From NCBI RefSeq assembly GCF_964642095.1, contig NZ_OZ209244.1:124001-188000 (forward strand): 64,000 bases of DNA, read 5' to 3'. Shown piece after piece: positions 40,698-49,578 of the stretch. Numbering within the stretch: position 1 is the first letter of the stretch; every line of letters begins with the position of its first letter. The DNA comes from Fretibacterium fastidiosum. Its GTDB lineage: Bacteria; Synergistota; Synergistia; Synergistales; Aminobacteriaceae. The notes under the pieces were generated by a model. It was not told the DNA's origin. It saw only the letters and a program-made list of their open reading frames with translations, and ran no database searches. Both the position numbers and the translations under genes were made by a program.

Positions 40698-43130
40698 GTG
40701 AGGCATCCCAATCTGTGTCTGAACCTCGCAATCGGTGTGGCCCTCGCGGTCCTGACGGCCCTCCCGTCCGCGCCCGCGGAGGGCGCCCGGCGCTACGTCG
40801 CCTCGGGACGCATCGTCCCCGTCTTCGAACGGCTGGCGGGCGCGGTGTCGGCGCCCCCCACAGGCTGGGCGGAGGTCCGCGGCGACGCGGGCGCTCTGGT
40901 CATGGCCTACGGCGACGTCATCGACGCGGACCCGTCGGAGCGCGCGGACTGGCTGGTCCTCCGGCGAGGGCCGGACGGAAGGGAGACGTCGGGCTTCGTG
41001 GAGCGGAAGCTCATGGTCCCCATGCCGGACTACGAACCCTTCCCCGCCCAGTCCTGGCAGGCCCGGCGGGACGTGTCCGACCTCTTCCTCCTGCCTGGGG
41101 CCCTCCCCCTCTCCGCCTACGACGGGCTCAGGGTGCCCCGCGGAGCCGTGGCCTCGGTCTCCGGCCGCGCGACGGATTCGGAAGGCCGGGCCTGGCTGCT
41201 CTGCGTCTTCGAGACGGACCGGTCCGGGGCGTCGGGGTTGGTCGCGGGGTCGGACCGTCGCTGCGCCTGGGCGCCGGAGGAGGCCCTGGTCTCCCTGGCC
41301 GCCGCATCCCCCGACCTGACCCAGGTGGCCCCTGAGGCCCTTCCGCCGGGCCTCAGCCGCGACGAGCGCAAGTTCCTGACCCACAGCGGCTTCTACGTCG
41401 ATCCCGACCCGATCCTGGGACCCGACGGAGGCGGGGCCGCAGCCCCCCGAAGGGCGCGCTTCATCACGGCCGACATGGCGCTCTGCGCCTTCCGCCTATC
41501 AGCAGGCCGCGCGGTGCAGAGGGTCGAGGAGCGGGCGCTCCTGCCCCTGCTCCACGACTTCCTGAGGTCCCTCGCGGACGCCGCCCGGCGCCTGCCCGAG
41601 GACCTCTCCGCCTCGGAGCCGGGCCGGACGGCCGCGGCCAACGTCAAGGACTTCATCGCCCTGGCCGCGTACCTCGCCACGGGCGGCGTGACGGAGGTCC
41701 CGCCGGAGGTCACGGACCTGGCCTGGGGCACGATGCTGGGCACAGGACACCTCGATCACAACCCCTTCACGGAGCTTTCCCAGGACTTCGCCGCCTTCGC
41801 CCCGCGAGGGCGCTACCTGCTGAACAACCAGATGAAGGCCTGGTTCCGCACCTCGCGCCTGCTGGAGATGGCCTGGCCTACCGACACGGAGAGGGGTGCC
41901 GCCGCCGTTCTCATCCTGAACCGCCTCATGAGGACGAGGGACGTGCAGGCGCGCTGGCGCGCCCTCGTCGCGCCCCTCCAATACCTGCGGGGCGCCACGA
42001 CACCAGAGGACGGCGTCGCCGCGGCCCTGGAGCCCTTTGCGCTGGCGGACCTCAAGGCCCCGGACCGCGTGAAGGCCCTGATGTCGGCCCTCGCGGAGCT
42101 CGACCAGGGGAGCGGCGGCCCAGGACGCAGGTTCGCCCTCCTGCCCCTTCGCCCCTCCTTCGAGGCGCGGGCATTCGGGCTCCCCATCGCGCCCCCGGAG
42201 GGCGCGGCCGAGGACCCTGCTCCGCTGCCGGACCCGCTGGAGGTCATGGCGGCGCTGGGGTCCCAGCCGGCGCGGGACGAGCTGTCGCTGTTCGCGGGGA
42301 GTCGGGGCAGCGACCAGGCCCTGCGGGCTGCGGCGGACCTGTGGGCGGGGTACGCGGCGGGCAGGGAGGAGGACAGCCTGCGCACAGACGCCCTGAAGTG
42401 CCTCAGCGCCTACCTGACACCCGCTCCGACGGGGAAGGGCCCGGCCCAGTACTTCGCGACGCAGCCGGCCTGGGGCTACAAGAGGCTCGTCACGGCGGAG
42501 GCCGCGCTGGCGGAGCTGGGGAGCGCGGCCGAGGCGCCCGCAGGCGGGGGCGTTTCCACAGGACGCGACCCCGAAGGGACCTGGCGTCCGGGCCCCTTCG
42601 CCCCGCCCCTCCCCAGGGGGTACGTCGAGCCCGCGCCGGCCCTCTACAGCGCCCTGGCGGAGGCTGCGGACCGGCTGGCGGCCTTCGTGACCCCCCTTCT
42701 GGGAGGCAATCCGGACCCTGGCGTCCGGGGCCTGACGGACTTCGCCAGCGAGATGCGCCACCTTGCCGGCATCGCGCAGCGCGCCATTGATGACGCCATG
42801 ACCTACGACGACTTCTACCGCATCCAGCACCTTCGCCTGCCCGAGGCAGGGGCCCCCGCGGTCGTCCTGGCGGAGGCCGCCGCGTCTCCTGCAGCCGGAC
42901 AGGCCCTCTACGTCGGCACGGGCGCGCCGCGCAGGCTCCTCGTCTACGTCAACGACCGATCGGGGGGAAGCCGCGTCACGGAGGGGCGTACGCTCTCCTT
43001 CTACACCTTCACGCGCCCCCTGGGAGCCGGGATGGCCGAGGGAAAGTGGCAGACCCTGGTTCGGGACGGCGGACGGCAGGATAAGCTGAAGCAGTGCCTC
43101 CCCTACTGGGCGGGCCGGCTGTACGAATGA
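40698..43130 (+). CDS. Exported DUF3160-family protein, paralogue 1
   Basis: This 810-residue protein has a signal peptide (NLAIGVALAVLTALPSAPAEG), an N-terminal beta-rich SH3-like part with RRYVASGRIVPVFE and SGFVERKLMVPMPDYEPF, and a long alpha-helical DUF3160 region (ARFITADMALCAFRLSAGRA onwards). The characteristic family start is F-x-T-x-D; DUF3160 proteins are known from Synergistota, Thermotogae and archaea but have no established function. A second paralogue follows after about 118 bases, and an exported Memo-family gene follows that. Co-transcription is likely. The His conserved in the usual H-x-F-H of the family is missing here (CAFRLS) but present in the second copy. Confidence 0.8.
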   Translation: MRHPNLCLNLAIGVALAVLTALPSAPAEGARRYVASGRIVPVFERLAGAVSAPPTGWAEVRGDAGALVMAYGDVIDADPSERADWLVLRRGPDGRETSGFVERKLMVPMPDYEPFPAQSWQARRDVSDLFLLPGALPLSAYDGLRVPRGAVASVSGRATDSEGRAWLLCVFETDRSGASGLVAGSDRRCAWAPEEALVSLAAASPDLTQVAPEALPPGLSRDERKFLTHSGFYVDPDPILGPDGGGAAAPRRARFITADMALCAFRLSAGRAVQRVEERALLPLLHDFLRSLADAARRLPEDLSASEPGRTAAANVKDFIALAAYLATGGVTEVPPEVTDLAWGTMLGTGHLDHNPFTELSQDFAAFAPRGRYLLNNQMKAWFRTSRLLEMAWPTDTERGAAAVLILNRLMRTRDVQARWRALVAPLQYLRGATTPEDGVAAALEPFALADLKAPDRVKALMSALAELDQGSGGPGRRFALLPLRPSFEARAFGLPIAPPEGAAEDPAPLPDPLEVMAALGSQPARDELSLFAGSRGSDQALRAAADLWAGYAAGREEDSLRTDALKCLSAYLTPAPTGKGPAQYFATQPAWGYKRLVTAEAALAELGSAAEAPAGGGVSTGRDPEGTWRPGPFAPPLPRGYVEPAPALYSALAEAADRLAAFVTPLLGGNPDPGVRGLTDFASEMRHLAGIAQRAIDDAMTYDDFYRIQHLRLPEAGAPAVVLAEAAASPAAGQALYVGTGAPRRLLVYVNDRSGGSRVTEGRTLSFYTFTRPLGAGMAEGKWQTLVRDGGRQDKLKQCLPYWAGRLYE

Positions 43131-43179
43131 CCGCCTTAAAGCGGTGAAATTGACGGCGGCGGAACGGGCTGCCTCAGGT

Positions 43180-43210
43180 TATAATCGGAGCCGGGCCGGA
43201 GGGTTCCGGC
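43180..43210 (+). promoter_or_regulatory. Possible internal promoter and hairpin before DUF3160 paralogue 2
   Basis: A TATAAT at 43180-43185 without a good -35 is followed by a ggccgga/tccggcc hairpin (43193-43210) and a T-rich stretch. It may provide extra transcription of the second paralogue or a weak attenuator. Confidence 0.35.
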
Positions 43211-43248
43211 CACATTCGACCATTTGTATTTTTGGAGGGATGTACGAG

Positions 43249-45825
43249 ATGAAAGGAAAATGGCTAAGACGTTCGGCAATTTGCCCCTTGTTTGCGCTGC
43301 TCCTGGCGGCGCTCTTGACGGGCGCCGCCGAGGCCACTCAGCGCTGGGTGGTCACAAGCCCCGTAGCTCCGGTCTTCGAGGATCTGAAGGACGTAAAGGC
43401 CGCCTCCAACGGCCGATGGGAGGCCTACCAGCCGAAGGAAGAGGAGAACACCTTCTGCATCGCCTACGGCGACACCCTTGAGGCGGAGCCCTCGAAGCAG
43501 GAGGGCTGGCTCTCCATCAAAGCCGGACCCGACGGGACAGAGCTGCTGGGCTTCGTAGAGCAAAAGCTCCTGGTCCCCATGCCGGAGCACGAGGGCTTCG
43601 CCCCGCGTCCCTGGCAGGTCCTGAAGGACGGCGCCATGCCGTACCTCCTGCCGGGGAGCCTGCCCCTCTCGGACTATTCGAAGTTCACGCTTCCCCGGGG
43701 CGCCGTGGTGACGGCACTGGGCCAGAAGCAGGGGGAGGACGGCGCCCTGTGGGTCCTCTGCACCTTCTACACGAACTACGATGAGGGGCCCGATCGCGAG
43801 GCCCTCTCAGCGCTCCAGGAGAAGGCGGGGTCCTATGGCCCGGCGTTTTCGGGGTCCGACAGCCGCCAGGCCTGGCTGCGCGCGGAGGACCTCAGGGACC
43901 TCTCCGCGTCGTCGCCCGACCTGACCCGCGTCGAGGAGGAGAACCTTCCGGCCTCCCTGGAGGAGGAGGCCCGAGCTGCACTCCTGAAGAACGGCTTCTA
44001 CCTCGACCCCGCCCCCCAGTTCCGCGAGTTCCTCCAGGAGGACGACCTGGTGGACTGCTACGCAGAGATGAACGAGCTGACGGCCAAGTTCATCACGGCG
44101 GACCTGCCCATGCACGCCTTCCACCTCTACTTCGACCGCTCCCTTCAGAAGCTGGAGGAGAAGGCCCTGGCGCCCCGCGTCACGGGGCTGCTCAACGCCA
44201 TGAGGGACGCCGCCGCGAAGCTGCCGAAGCAGCTCTCCGCCTCCGAGCCGGGACGGACGGCCGCAGCCAACGTCAAGGGCTTCATCGCCCTCGGCCTTTA
44301 CCTGGCGTCGAATGGCAAGGGGGACGTGCCGGCGGAGGTTCGGGAGTTTGCGGAGGGCGCGATGCGCGGCTCCGGCATCCTGGAGGCCAACCCCTTCACG
44401 GAGCTGCCTCAGGACCTCTCCCTCTTCGGGCCCAGGGGCCACTACACGCTGAACGACGGGCTCAAGGCCTACTTCCGGGCCTCCTACCTCCTGGGCACCG
44501 CCTGGCCGCTGGACAGCGAGAACGGCGCGGCGGCGACGCTCATCCTGAACCACATTCTGAGCGCCCCGGAGGTTCAGAAGCGCTGGCGCGCGGTAGCCGA
44601 CCCCATCTCCTACCTGGTGGGCAGCTCCAACGTCAACTCGTGGGACGACCTGTCCGCGGCCCTCAAGCCCTTCAAGCTGGAGGACCTCGCCAAGCCGGAC
44701 CGCGTCAAGGCGCTCGTGGCGGCGCTCGATGCGGCGGGGAAGAAGAGCGTCATCCAGAAGCTCGATGGCAAGAAGTTCGCCGTCCTGCCCCGGCGCGTCA
44801 CCTTCGACGCGATGGTCTTCGACGCGCTGACCTTCCCCGCTACGAGCACGCGCGAGGATATGAGGCCGCTCCCGGACCCGCTGGACGTCATGGCGGTGCT
44901 GGGCTCCCCGACCGCTCAGGCCGAGGTGAAGCCGAACGGGAAGTTCAAGGACTACGAGAAAAACCAGCGGGCCATGGCCGACCTCTGGGAGGCCTACTCG
45001 ACCGGTAAGGACGGCGACAACGTCTACACGGACATTCTGAAGTTCGTTCGGGCGTACCTCGCAGAGGCGGGATCGAAGCAGTTCTTCGCCAACCGTCCGG
45101 CCTGGGGCTACAAGAAGCTCATCACGGCCGAGGCCGCGATGACGGAGCTGAAGCACGACACGATCCTCTACGCGGAGCAGAGCGGCGCGGAGATGGGGGA
45201 CGGAGGCGGGGACCTCTGGATTCCCGGCCCCTTCAAGCTGCCCATCCCCCGCAGCTACGTTGAGCCCGTTCCGGCGCTCTACAGCGCCCTGGCAGAGGCC
45301 GCGGACCGCCTTGTGGAAACCCTGACGAAGCTCCTGCCCAAGGAGAACGAGAAATGGCGGGAGTACTACGCGGCGAACCTGATGTCCTTCGCCAAGGACA
45401 TGCGTGGGCTGACGGCGATCGCCGAACGCGCCCTGGACGACTCCATGACCTGGGAGGACTTCGAGCAGCTGCTGAGCTTCAGGCTGGCCTCCGTCCTGCC
45501 CGAGGACATCGGTGAGATCGTGGGCGAGGAGGCGCAGCGACAGCTTCGCATGGCCCTCGTGGCGGACGTCGCCACCTCCGTGCCGACGGGCGAGGTCCTC
45601 TTCATGGGCACGGGAACGCCCAGGAAGCTCCGCGTCTACGTCAACGACAAGTCGGGCGGATTCCGCGTCACGGAGGGTTACATGTTCTCCTACTACACCT
45701 TCACGACCCCGATGGGGGAAAAGCGGATGGACGACGATGAGTGGAAGGCCCTCGTCTACGACGAGAAGCGCCAGGACGAGCTGAAGATGGCCCTTCCCTA
45801 CTGGCAGAACAAGGTCAATGACTAG
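43249..45825 (+). CDS. Exported DUF3160-family protein, paralogue 2
   Basis: This 858-residue protein has a signal peptide (AICPLFALLLAALLTGAAEA) and parallels the upstream gene throughout: RWVVTSPVAPVFEDL, FVEQKLLVPMPEHEGF, YLLPGSLPLSDYSKF, then the DUF3160 signature AKFITADLPMHAFHLYFDRS and ELPQDLSLFGPRGHYTL. It keeps the His residues (MHAFHLYF) that paralogue 1 lacks. ATG 43249 was preferred to ATG 43240 because GGAGG sits 10 bases ahead, whereas it abuts the earlier ATG. The Memo-family gene overlaps its end by 8 bases, so translation is coupled. Confidence 0.82.
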   Translation: MKGKWLRRSAICPLFALLLAALLTGAAEATQRWVVTSPVAPVFEDLKDVKAASNGRWEAYQPKEEENTFCIAYGDTLEAEPSKQEGWLSIKAGPDGTELLGFVEQKLLVPMPEHEGFAPRPWQVLKDGAMPYLLPGSLPLSDYSKFTLPRGAVVTALGQKQGEDGALWVLCTFYTNYDEGPDREALSALQEKAGSYGPAFSGSDSRQAWLRAEDLRDLSASSPDLTRVEEENLPASLEEEARAALLKNGFYLDPAPQFREFLQEDDLVDCYAEMNELTAKFITADLPMHAFHLYFDRSLQKLEEKALAPRVTGLLNAMRDAAAKLPKQLSASEPGRTAAANVKGFIALGLYLASNGKGDVPAEVREFAEGAMRGSGILEANPFTELPQDLSLFGPRGHYTLNDGLKAYFRASYLLGTAWPLDSENGAAATLILNHILSAPEVQKRWRAVADPISYLVGSSNVNSWDDLSAALKPFKLEDLAKPDRVKALVAALDAAGKKSVIQKLDGKKFAVLPRRVTFDAMVFDALTFPATSTREDMRPLPDPLDVMAVLGSPTAQAEVKPNGKFKDYEKNQRAMADLWEAYSTGKDGDNVYTDILKFVRAYLAEAGSKQFFANRPAWGYKKLITAEAAMTELKHDTILYAEQSGAEMGDGGGDLWIPGPFKLPIPRSYVEPVPALYSALAEAADRLVETLTKLLPKENEKWREYYAANLMSFAKDMRGLTAIAERALDDSMTWEDFEQLLSFRLASVLPEDIGEIVGEEAQRQLRMALVADVATSVPTGEVLFMGTGTPRKLRVYVNDKSGGFRVTEGYMFSYYTFTTPMGEKRMDDDEWKALVYDEKRQDELKMALPYWQNKVND

Positions 45826-46612
45826 CTTATCGAATCGATTGAGACGGATTGCGGCGGCCCTGGCGGCCGCCGCCTGTCTTGTCTCCGCGGCGGAGGCCGC
45901 TCCCCGCGTCGTCGGGGCCCTGGCTCCGCACCACAGCGTGGCCGGAGCGATGATCGATCGCCTCTACAAGCGGCTGGCCTCGGAGGACGCGGCCCCGGCC
46001 CGCGTCGTGATCATCGGCCCGGACCACTTCGGCCGGGCCCGTGCGGGCGTCGTCATGGGCGCGCCGGACTGGAGGACCCCCGCAGGACTTCTCCTGCTGT
46101 CCGGCGACGCGGCGGCTGCGCGCGCTCTCTCCTGGGCCGTGCCCCGCCAGGACGACGCCGTGCAGCGGGACCACTGCGTCACGGAGCACATTCCGCACGT
46201 CCTGCGCTTTTTCCCCGGCGCGAAGGTGCTGTGCCTCCTGCTGAGGACCAGCGCCAGCGACATGGAGCTCCTGCGCGCGCACCGCGTGCTGGCGCGCCTG
46301 CTGCGCCAGGAGGGGGGCGTGGTGCTCCTGAGCATGGACCTGTCCCACTACAAGCCGCGGGCCACGTCCGACGCGGAGGACGAGCGGACCCTGGCGGTCC
46401 TGAGGGGCTTCCACACGGGAGAGATCGGCGGGCTGGACGTGGACTGCCGGCGCGGCGCGCGGCTCTTCCTCGCCTTGATGCAGACCCTCGGAAACGGGGA
46501 AGCCGTCCTGCTGGAGCGCAGCAACTCCGACGACTACGCCTCGCGCCCCTCACCGCGCACTACGGGCCACGCGACCTGCCTCTACCTCCCTACAGCCCCA
46601 CCCGCTCCATAA
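45818..46612 (+). CDS. Exported Memo-family protein (AmmeMemoRadiSam system protein B)
   Basis: This 264-residue protein has a signal peptide (IAAALAAAACLVSAAEAAP) and the Memo metal-site motifs: ALAPHHSVAG near 34, IIGPDHFG near 65, RDHCVTEHIPHVLRFF near 110, MDLSHY near 172 and TTGHATCLY at the end. Memo proteins resemble metallo-dioxygenases. In prokaryotes they are often encoded with AMMECR1 and a radical-SAM protein, but here the partners are two DUF3160 proteins. The exported form is unusual for the family. Its 3' end overlaps the convergent citXG gene by 23 bases. Confidence 0.85.
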   Translation: MTSLSNRLRRIAAALAAAACLVSAAEAAPRVVGALAPHHSVAGAMIDRLYKRLASEDAAPARVVIIGPDHFGRARAGVVMGAPDWRTPAGLLLLSGDAAAARALSWAVPRQDDAVQRDHCVTEHIPHVLRFFPGAKVLCLLLRTSASDMELLRAHRVLARLLRQEGGVVLLSMDLSHYKPRATSDAEDERTLAVLRGFHTGEIGGLDVDCRRGARLFLALMQTLGNGEAVLLERSNSDDYASRPSPRTTGHATCLYLPTAPPAP

Positions 46613-47867
46613 AGAGGGCCAGGGCCAGGAGGTCCGCGGACCCTCCGGGGCTGAGGTTCTGTCGGATCATCACGCGGTCCATGCCCCGCATCGCCCAGGG
46701 GTGCATCCCTTGCGGCAGACAGAGGGCGGCCCGCGCCATTGCCCGGACCAGGAGGAGCCCCTTCCGCCCGCCGCGATACAGGAGGTTGGTGTCCGTGCAG
46801 CGCGCGAGGAGCCCCAGGAGCGCCGTCAGCGGCCCCTTCGCCTCCAGCACGGCCCGCGCCCGCCAAGCCGTCGGGAACCCGGCCAGGGCCTCTTCCACCG
46901 CCCCGCCTGCGCCGTAGCGGGCGCGCACCGACGCGCCGTGGGACCCCTCGCCTCCCCCCCGTCTCTGCCTCGCCAGGGCCGCCGCGCGCTGAAGGACATC
47001 CCGCCCGTCCAGGAGCGACGCCCCAAGCGCCCCCAGCAGCAGCCCCAGGGCGAAGATCGCCCCGCGGTGCGCGTTGACGCCCCCCGTGGCCTCCATCATC
47101 GCGGCCTCCGCCTCCACGCCAACCTCCTTCAGCGGGAGGAAACGGTCCGGCTCCTCCGTCCCTGCCTCGAAGAATCGCTCGAAGTACGGACGAAGCGCCC
47201 TGGCGCTCCGCTCCAGCATGGGGAGGTCCATGTCGCGGTGAGCGCCGTTGTTCGATCGGTCCACCAGGCCAGGCTTCGGCGTGAGGCGCGCCTCCTCCAA
47301 CAACGCGGCCTCCGCCGCCTCCGCAAAGCGCGGCGCCGCCCAGCCCACCAGGAGCGCCCGCGCAGCCGCCTCGACGGCGGCCAGCCCGTGGGCCCGGCTG
47401 CGGGCGCAGTCAAAGGCCGGACCACCGCACACGATGCAGGCGCGGGGCACGGCCCTGGAGAGCTTGCGCCCCTCCCCGTCCAACACGTCCACGTCGAGGA
47501 GCCGCCCCACGGGCGCCTCCGCCTCGACCGCCTCCCCCAGGGCCTTGAGCGCGGACGCCTCCATCCGGCACGCAAGGAGGGCCTCCGGCCCGGCGGCGTC
47601 CCGCCTCACCTCCATGGACAGGAGCGGGGGCAGACGCGCCTCAAGCTCGTCAAGTCCATGCCGAAAGGCCAGCTCGATCAGGGGCGTGTCCTTGACGGGG
47701 CCGGGGACGTTCATGCAGAGGCTGACGAGGGGCGTTCCCCACCGCGCCAGCAGGGCCCGCTGAGCCGCCTGACGCCGCTCCCGCGCCTCCAGCACCTCTT
47801 CCAGCCCCACGGCCCTCGGCGCGAAAAACTCGATCTTCCGCACGCCCCGTCTCTCCCCGCCCACCAT
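46590..47867 (-). CDS. citXG: Bifunctional CitX/CitG: citrate lyase holo-ACP synthase and triphosphoribosyl-dephospho-CoA synthase
   Basis: The N-terminal third (about residues 1-150) is CitX-like and attaches the citrate lyase prosthetic group (LMVSLCMNVPGPVKDTPLIE-type segment and the RKLSRAVPRACIVCGGP motif). The C-terminal two thirds are CitG-like and make the triphosphoribosyl-dephospho-CoA precursor from ATP (EARLTPKPGLVDRSNNGAHRDMD, GGVNAHRGAIFALGLL). The fused form is known in other bacteria. The start ATG 47867 follows AGGGGA. No citrate lyase citDEF genes are in the window, but citC lies 9 kb away across the island. Confidence 0.92.
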   Translation of the reverse strand: MVGGERRGVRKIEFFAPRAVGLEEVLEARERRQAAQRALLARWGTPLVSLCMNVPGPVKDTPLIELAFRHGLDELEARLPPLLSMEVRRDAAGPEALLACRMEASALKALGEAVEAEAPVGRLLDVDVLDGEGRKLSRAVPRACIVCGGPAFDCARSRAHGLAAVEAAARALLVGWAAPRFAEAAEAALLEEARLTPKPGLVDRSNNGAHRDMDLPMLERSARALRPYFERFFEAGTEEPDRFLPLKEVGVEAEAAMMEATGGVNAHRGAIFALGLLLGALGASLLDGRDVLQRAAALARQRRGGGEGSHGASVRARYGAGGAVEEALAGFPTAWRARAVLEAKGPLTALLGLLARCTDTNLLYRGGRKGLLLVRAMARAALCLPQGMHPWAMRGMDRVMIRQNLSPGGSADLLALALFMERVGL

Positions 47868-48275
47868 TCCGATGTCCCCTCTCAAAGGCTCAAAGGGCCT
47901 CCCTGCTCCGAAGGCGCGCCCGGCTTTCGGTACGGCTCAGGCATCTCCCTCGCTTCCATCCCTGGACAAGCAGGGAGCCTGAAAAACGCACTTCTTCGCT
48001 TTCGCCTGAAAGGGGAGGTGCCGCCAAGGGCGGCGGAGGGGTTTGCTCTTAGCCTACTCAACACCCCCCAGCCCCTTCGGGGCAGCCCCCCTTGCAGGGG
48101 GGCCTTTTTTGCCCTTCTTTAAACGCGAATTGGTATCAGGCATCTTCCTCACTCCACCCCTGGACAACCGGGGGGCCTGAAAAACGCGCTTCTTCAATTT
48201 TTGCCTCCCCTGTAAGGGGAGGTGGTCCGGAGGGGTTGGCTTCACGCTCAGCAATAGGCATGGCGTAACGGATTG
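47868..48275. repeat. Palindromic repeat cluster, copies A and B, with terminator-like hairpin
   Basis: Two related units of about 105 bp lie at 47938-48045 (A) and 48137-48240 (B). Both have a gcctgaaaaacgc[ag]cttcttc segment and end with aaggggaggtg and ggaggggtt. Copy A has the extra arm ccgccaagggcggcgg; copy B lacks it. Between them, at 48086-48109, cccccc/gggggg is followed by TTTTTT. A third copy is at 55370-55457 and a weaker relative at 56473-56521. This resembles small mobile or REP-like elements. Confidence 0.65.
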
Positions 48276-48404
48276 TCAATCCAAAGCCCCTTTTGTAAAA
48301 GCAACGCGAATATCGCGGTTTCTATCGGCATCAAGATCTATGGATTCGATATACCACGGATTCCCCAGAGCAGGCGCGATTTCAAATACTTGAATGTCTT
48401 TCAT
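48276..48404 (-). pseudogene. N-terminal remnant of an ISL3-family transposase
   Basis: A 42-codon frame starts KDIQVFEIAPALGNPWYIES and continues with a segment rich in Asp/Arg (IDLDADRNRDIRVAFTKGA). This resembles the N-terminus of ISL3-family transposases, in which a PW-Y-V-x2-V-x-F pattern is followed by an acidic stretch and R-G-A. The frame then stops, so the rest of the gene is missing. The region (48250-48650) is AT-rich compared with its surroundings. Confidence 0.5.
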
Positions 48405-48646
48405 AATGCCACTACTATACCACTTCTGACAATTTTGAACCCATCCTTACCCACTTGAGATAGCGAGGAACTTCTTTTTCTCAGCCCATGCCGTTCTCAA
48501 TCCCGCAGGCAAGATTTTTAACCTGTGGCAAAGACAGATTTCTAACGTTTCCTGTCGCACTCGACGGGTGCAAGATCAAAATCATCTTAACCTATGTTAT
48601 AACGAGCTTAATCTTCGGTAACTTCCTTGCAACCTGCGGATTTGTG
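48405..48646. other. AT-rich, gene-poor stretch by the IS remnant
   Basis: No gene is supported here. On the minus strand TATAGT lies about 15 bases before the remnant start. The base composition is clearly different from the 64% G+C-like surroundings, which fits a mobile-element footprint. Confidence 0.4.
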
Positions 48647-49561
48647 CTATTGCGTTTGACTTGACAAGCTAGCATCGGTGGTCGTTGCGTCAGCGCTTCC
48701 CTTTTCGTTTCGACCCTCCCGAATAACTTCCAAAATAAAGCCAAAAATAAAGCCAAAAATAACTCCAGTCCAAAAGTATCCCATGATACCTCCGACGAGG
48801 ATCGTACCCAAAATAATAAGAAATATCATCTTTACCTTCATCGTTTCACTTGCCCACAACATACCCAAAATAAAGCCAAAAATAACTCCCCTCCAAAAGT
48901 ATCCCATGATACCTCCGAGGATCGCACCCAAAACAAGAAGAAATACTGCCTTCTTCTCCTGTATCGACGCTTTTCTCAACTCTTCTTCTCTCGCTGTCAA
49001 CAACTTTTTCATGTCTTCCGAAATTTTTTTGCAATCTTTCAATATCTGATCGAGTTTCTGCTGATATACACCCTTCAGTTCTTCCGGAGCGTATTCGATC
49101 GCGCGAAGTGCATTCGTGGTGTTGTTCCCAAAAAGATACTGCAGGTCCGCCCTGTCCAGTGCCGCAACGATGTCTTTCAATTCTTTTTTCGCATTTTCGA
49201 TAAAGCCTTGCTTTATAAGAGAAATTACTCTATGCTGACAATCAACCAGTCTTATTGGAAGATACCCCCCCTCCAATAAACTCCTGAACTTTCCCCACCA
49301 GGCCTCGTGGCAAGTGGGGGCACCCTTCAGTATCTCCTCATACAAGGCCTCGGCCCCCTTCAGGTCCCCGTCGGAAAGCTTCTGCTCCGCGCGGATCAGC
49401 ATGTTCTTCAGGGTTGGGAGCCCGTCAATCTCCGCCTTGAACTTTTGGATAGCCTCCTGAACCAGAAACTCGCTGCCGCAGTAGACGCAGATCCCCCGCT
49501 CCAGGCCGGGGTTGAGCTCCAGCGCGCCCCCGCAGGCGGGGCATTTGGCCTTGGTCAGCAT
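48647..49561 (-). CDS. Zinc-ribbon, TPR-like membrane protein of the toxin-associated operon
   Basis: This 304-residue protein starts with a zinc ribbon (KCPACGGALELNPGLERGICVYCGS), then TPR-like helices (GDLKGAEALYEEILKGAPTCHEAW near 67-90), a coiled region and two pairs of hydrophobic helices. The helix pairs are near-identical: GGIMGYFWRGVIFGFILG and GGIMGYFWTGVIFGFIFG, encoded by a direct DNA repeat of about 80 bases. It is the last gene of the HerA/TNT operon. The 3' half is unusually AT-rich. ATG 49561 (after AAGGAGAGG) was chosen over TTG 49564. Function unknown; likely membrane-bound with a cytoplasmic zinc-ribbon domain. Confidence 0.75.
   Translation of the reverse strand: MLTKAKCPACGGALELNPGLERGICVYCGSEFLVQEAIQKFKAEIDGLPTLKNMLIRAEQKLSDGDLKGAEALYEEILKGAPTCHEAWWGKFRSLLEGGYLPIRLVDCQHRVISLIKQGFIENAKKELKDIVAALDRADLQYLFGNNTTNALRAIEYAPEELKGVYQQKLDQILKDCKKISEDMKKLLTAREEELRKASIQEKKAVFLLVLGAILGGIMGYFWRGVIFGFILGMLWASETMKVKMIFLIILGTILVGGIMGYFWTGVIFGFIFGFILEVIREGRNEKGSADATTTDASLSSQTQ
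48744..48945 (-). repeat. Direct repeat within the zinc-ribbon/TPR membrane-protein gene
   Basis: Two units of about 80 bases (about 48744-48825 and 48867-48945) share a core aaataaagccaaaaataact and then tccaaaagtatcccatgata. They encode the two duplicated hydrophobic hairpins. Confidence 0.8.
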
Positions 49562-49578
49562 CAATGCAATCCTCTCCT

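Noticed and set aside
43146..43185. Sigma-70 promoter with TTGACG and TATAAT before DUF3160 paralogue 2
   Set aside because: The spacer is about 24 bases, too long for a normal promoter. Only the -10 box was kept as a weak candidate.
48070..48110. Terminator for a plus-strand transcript
   Set aside because: The hairpin plus T-run is good, but no plus-strand gene precedes it and it lies within the repeat cluster.
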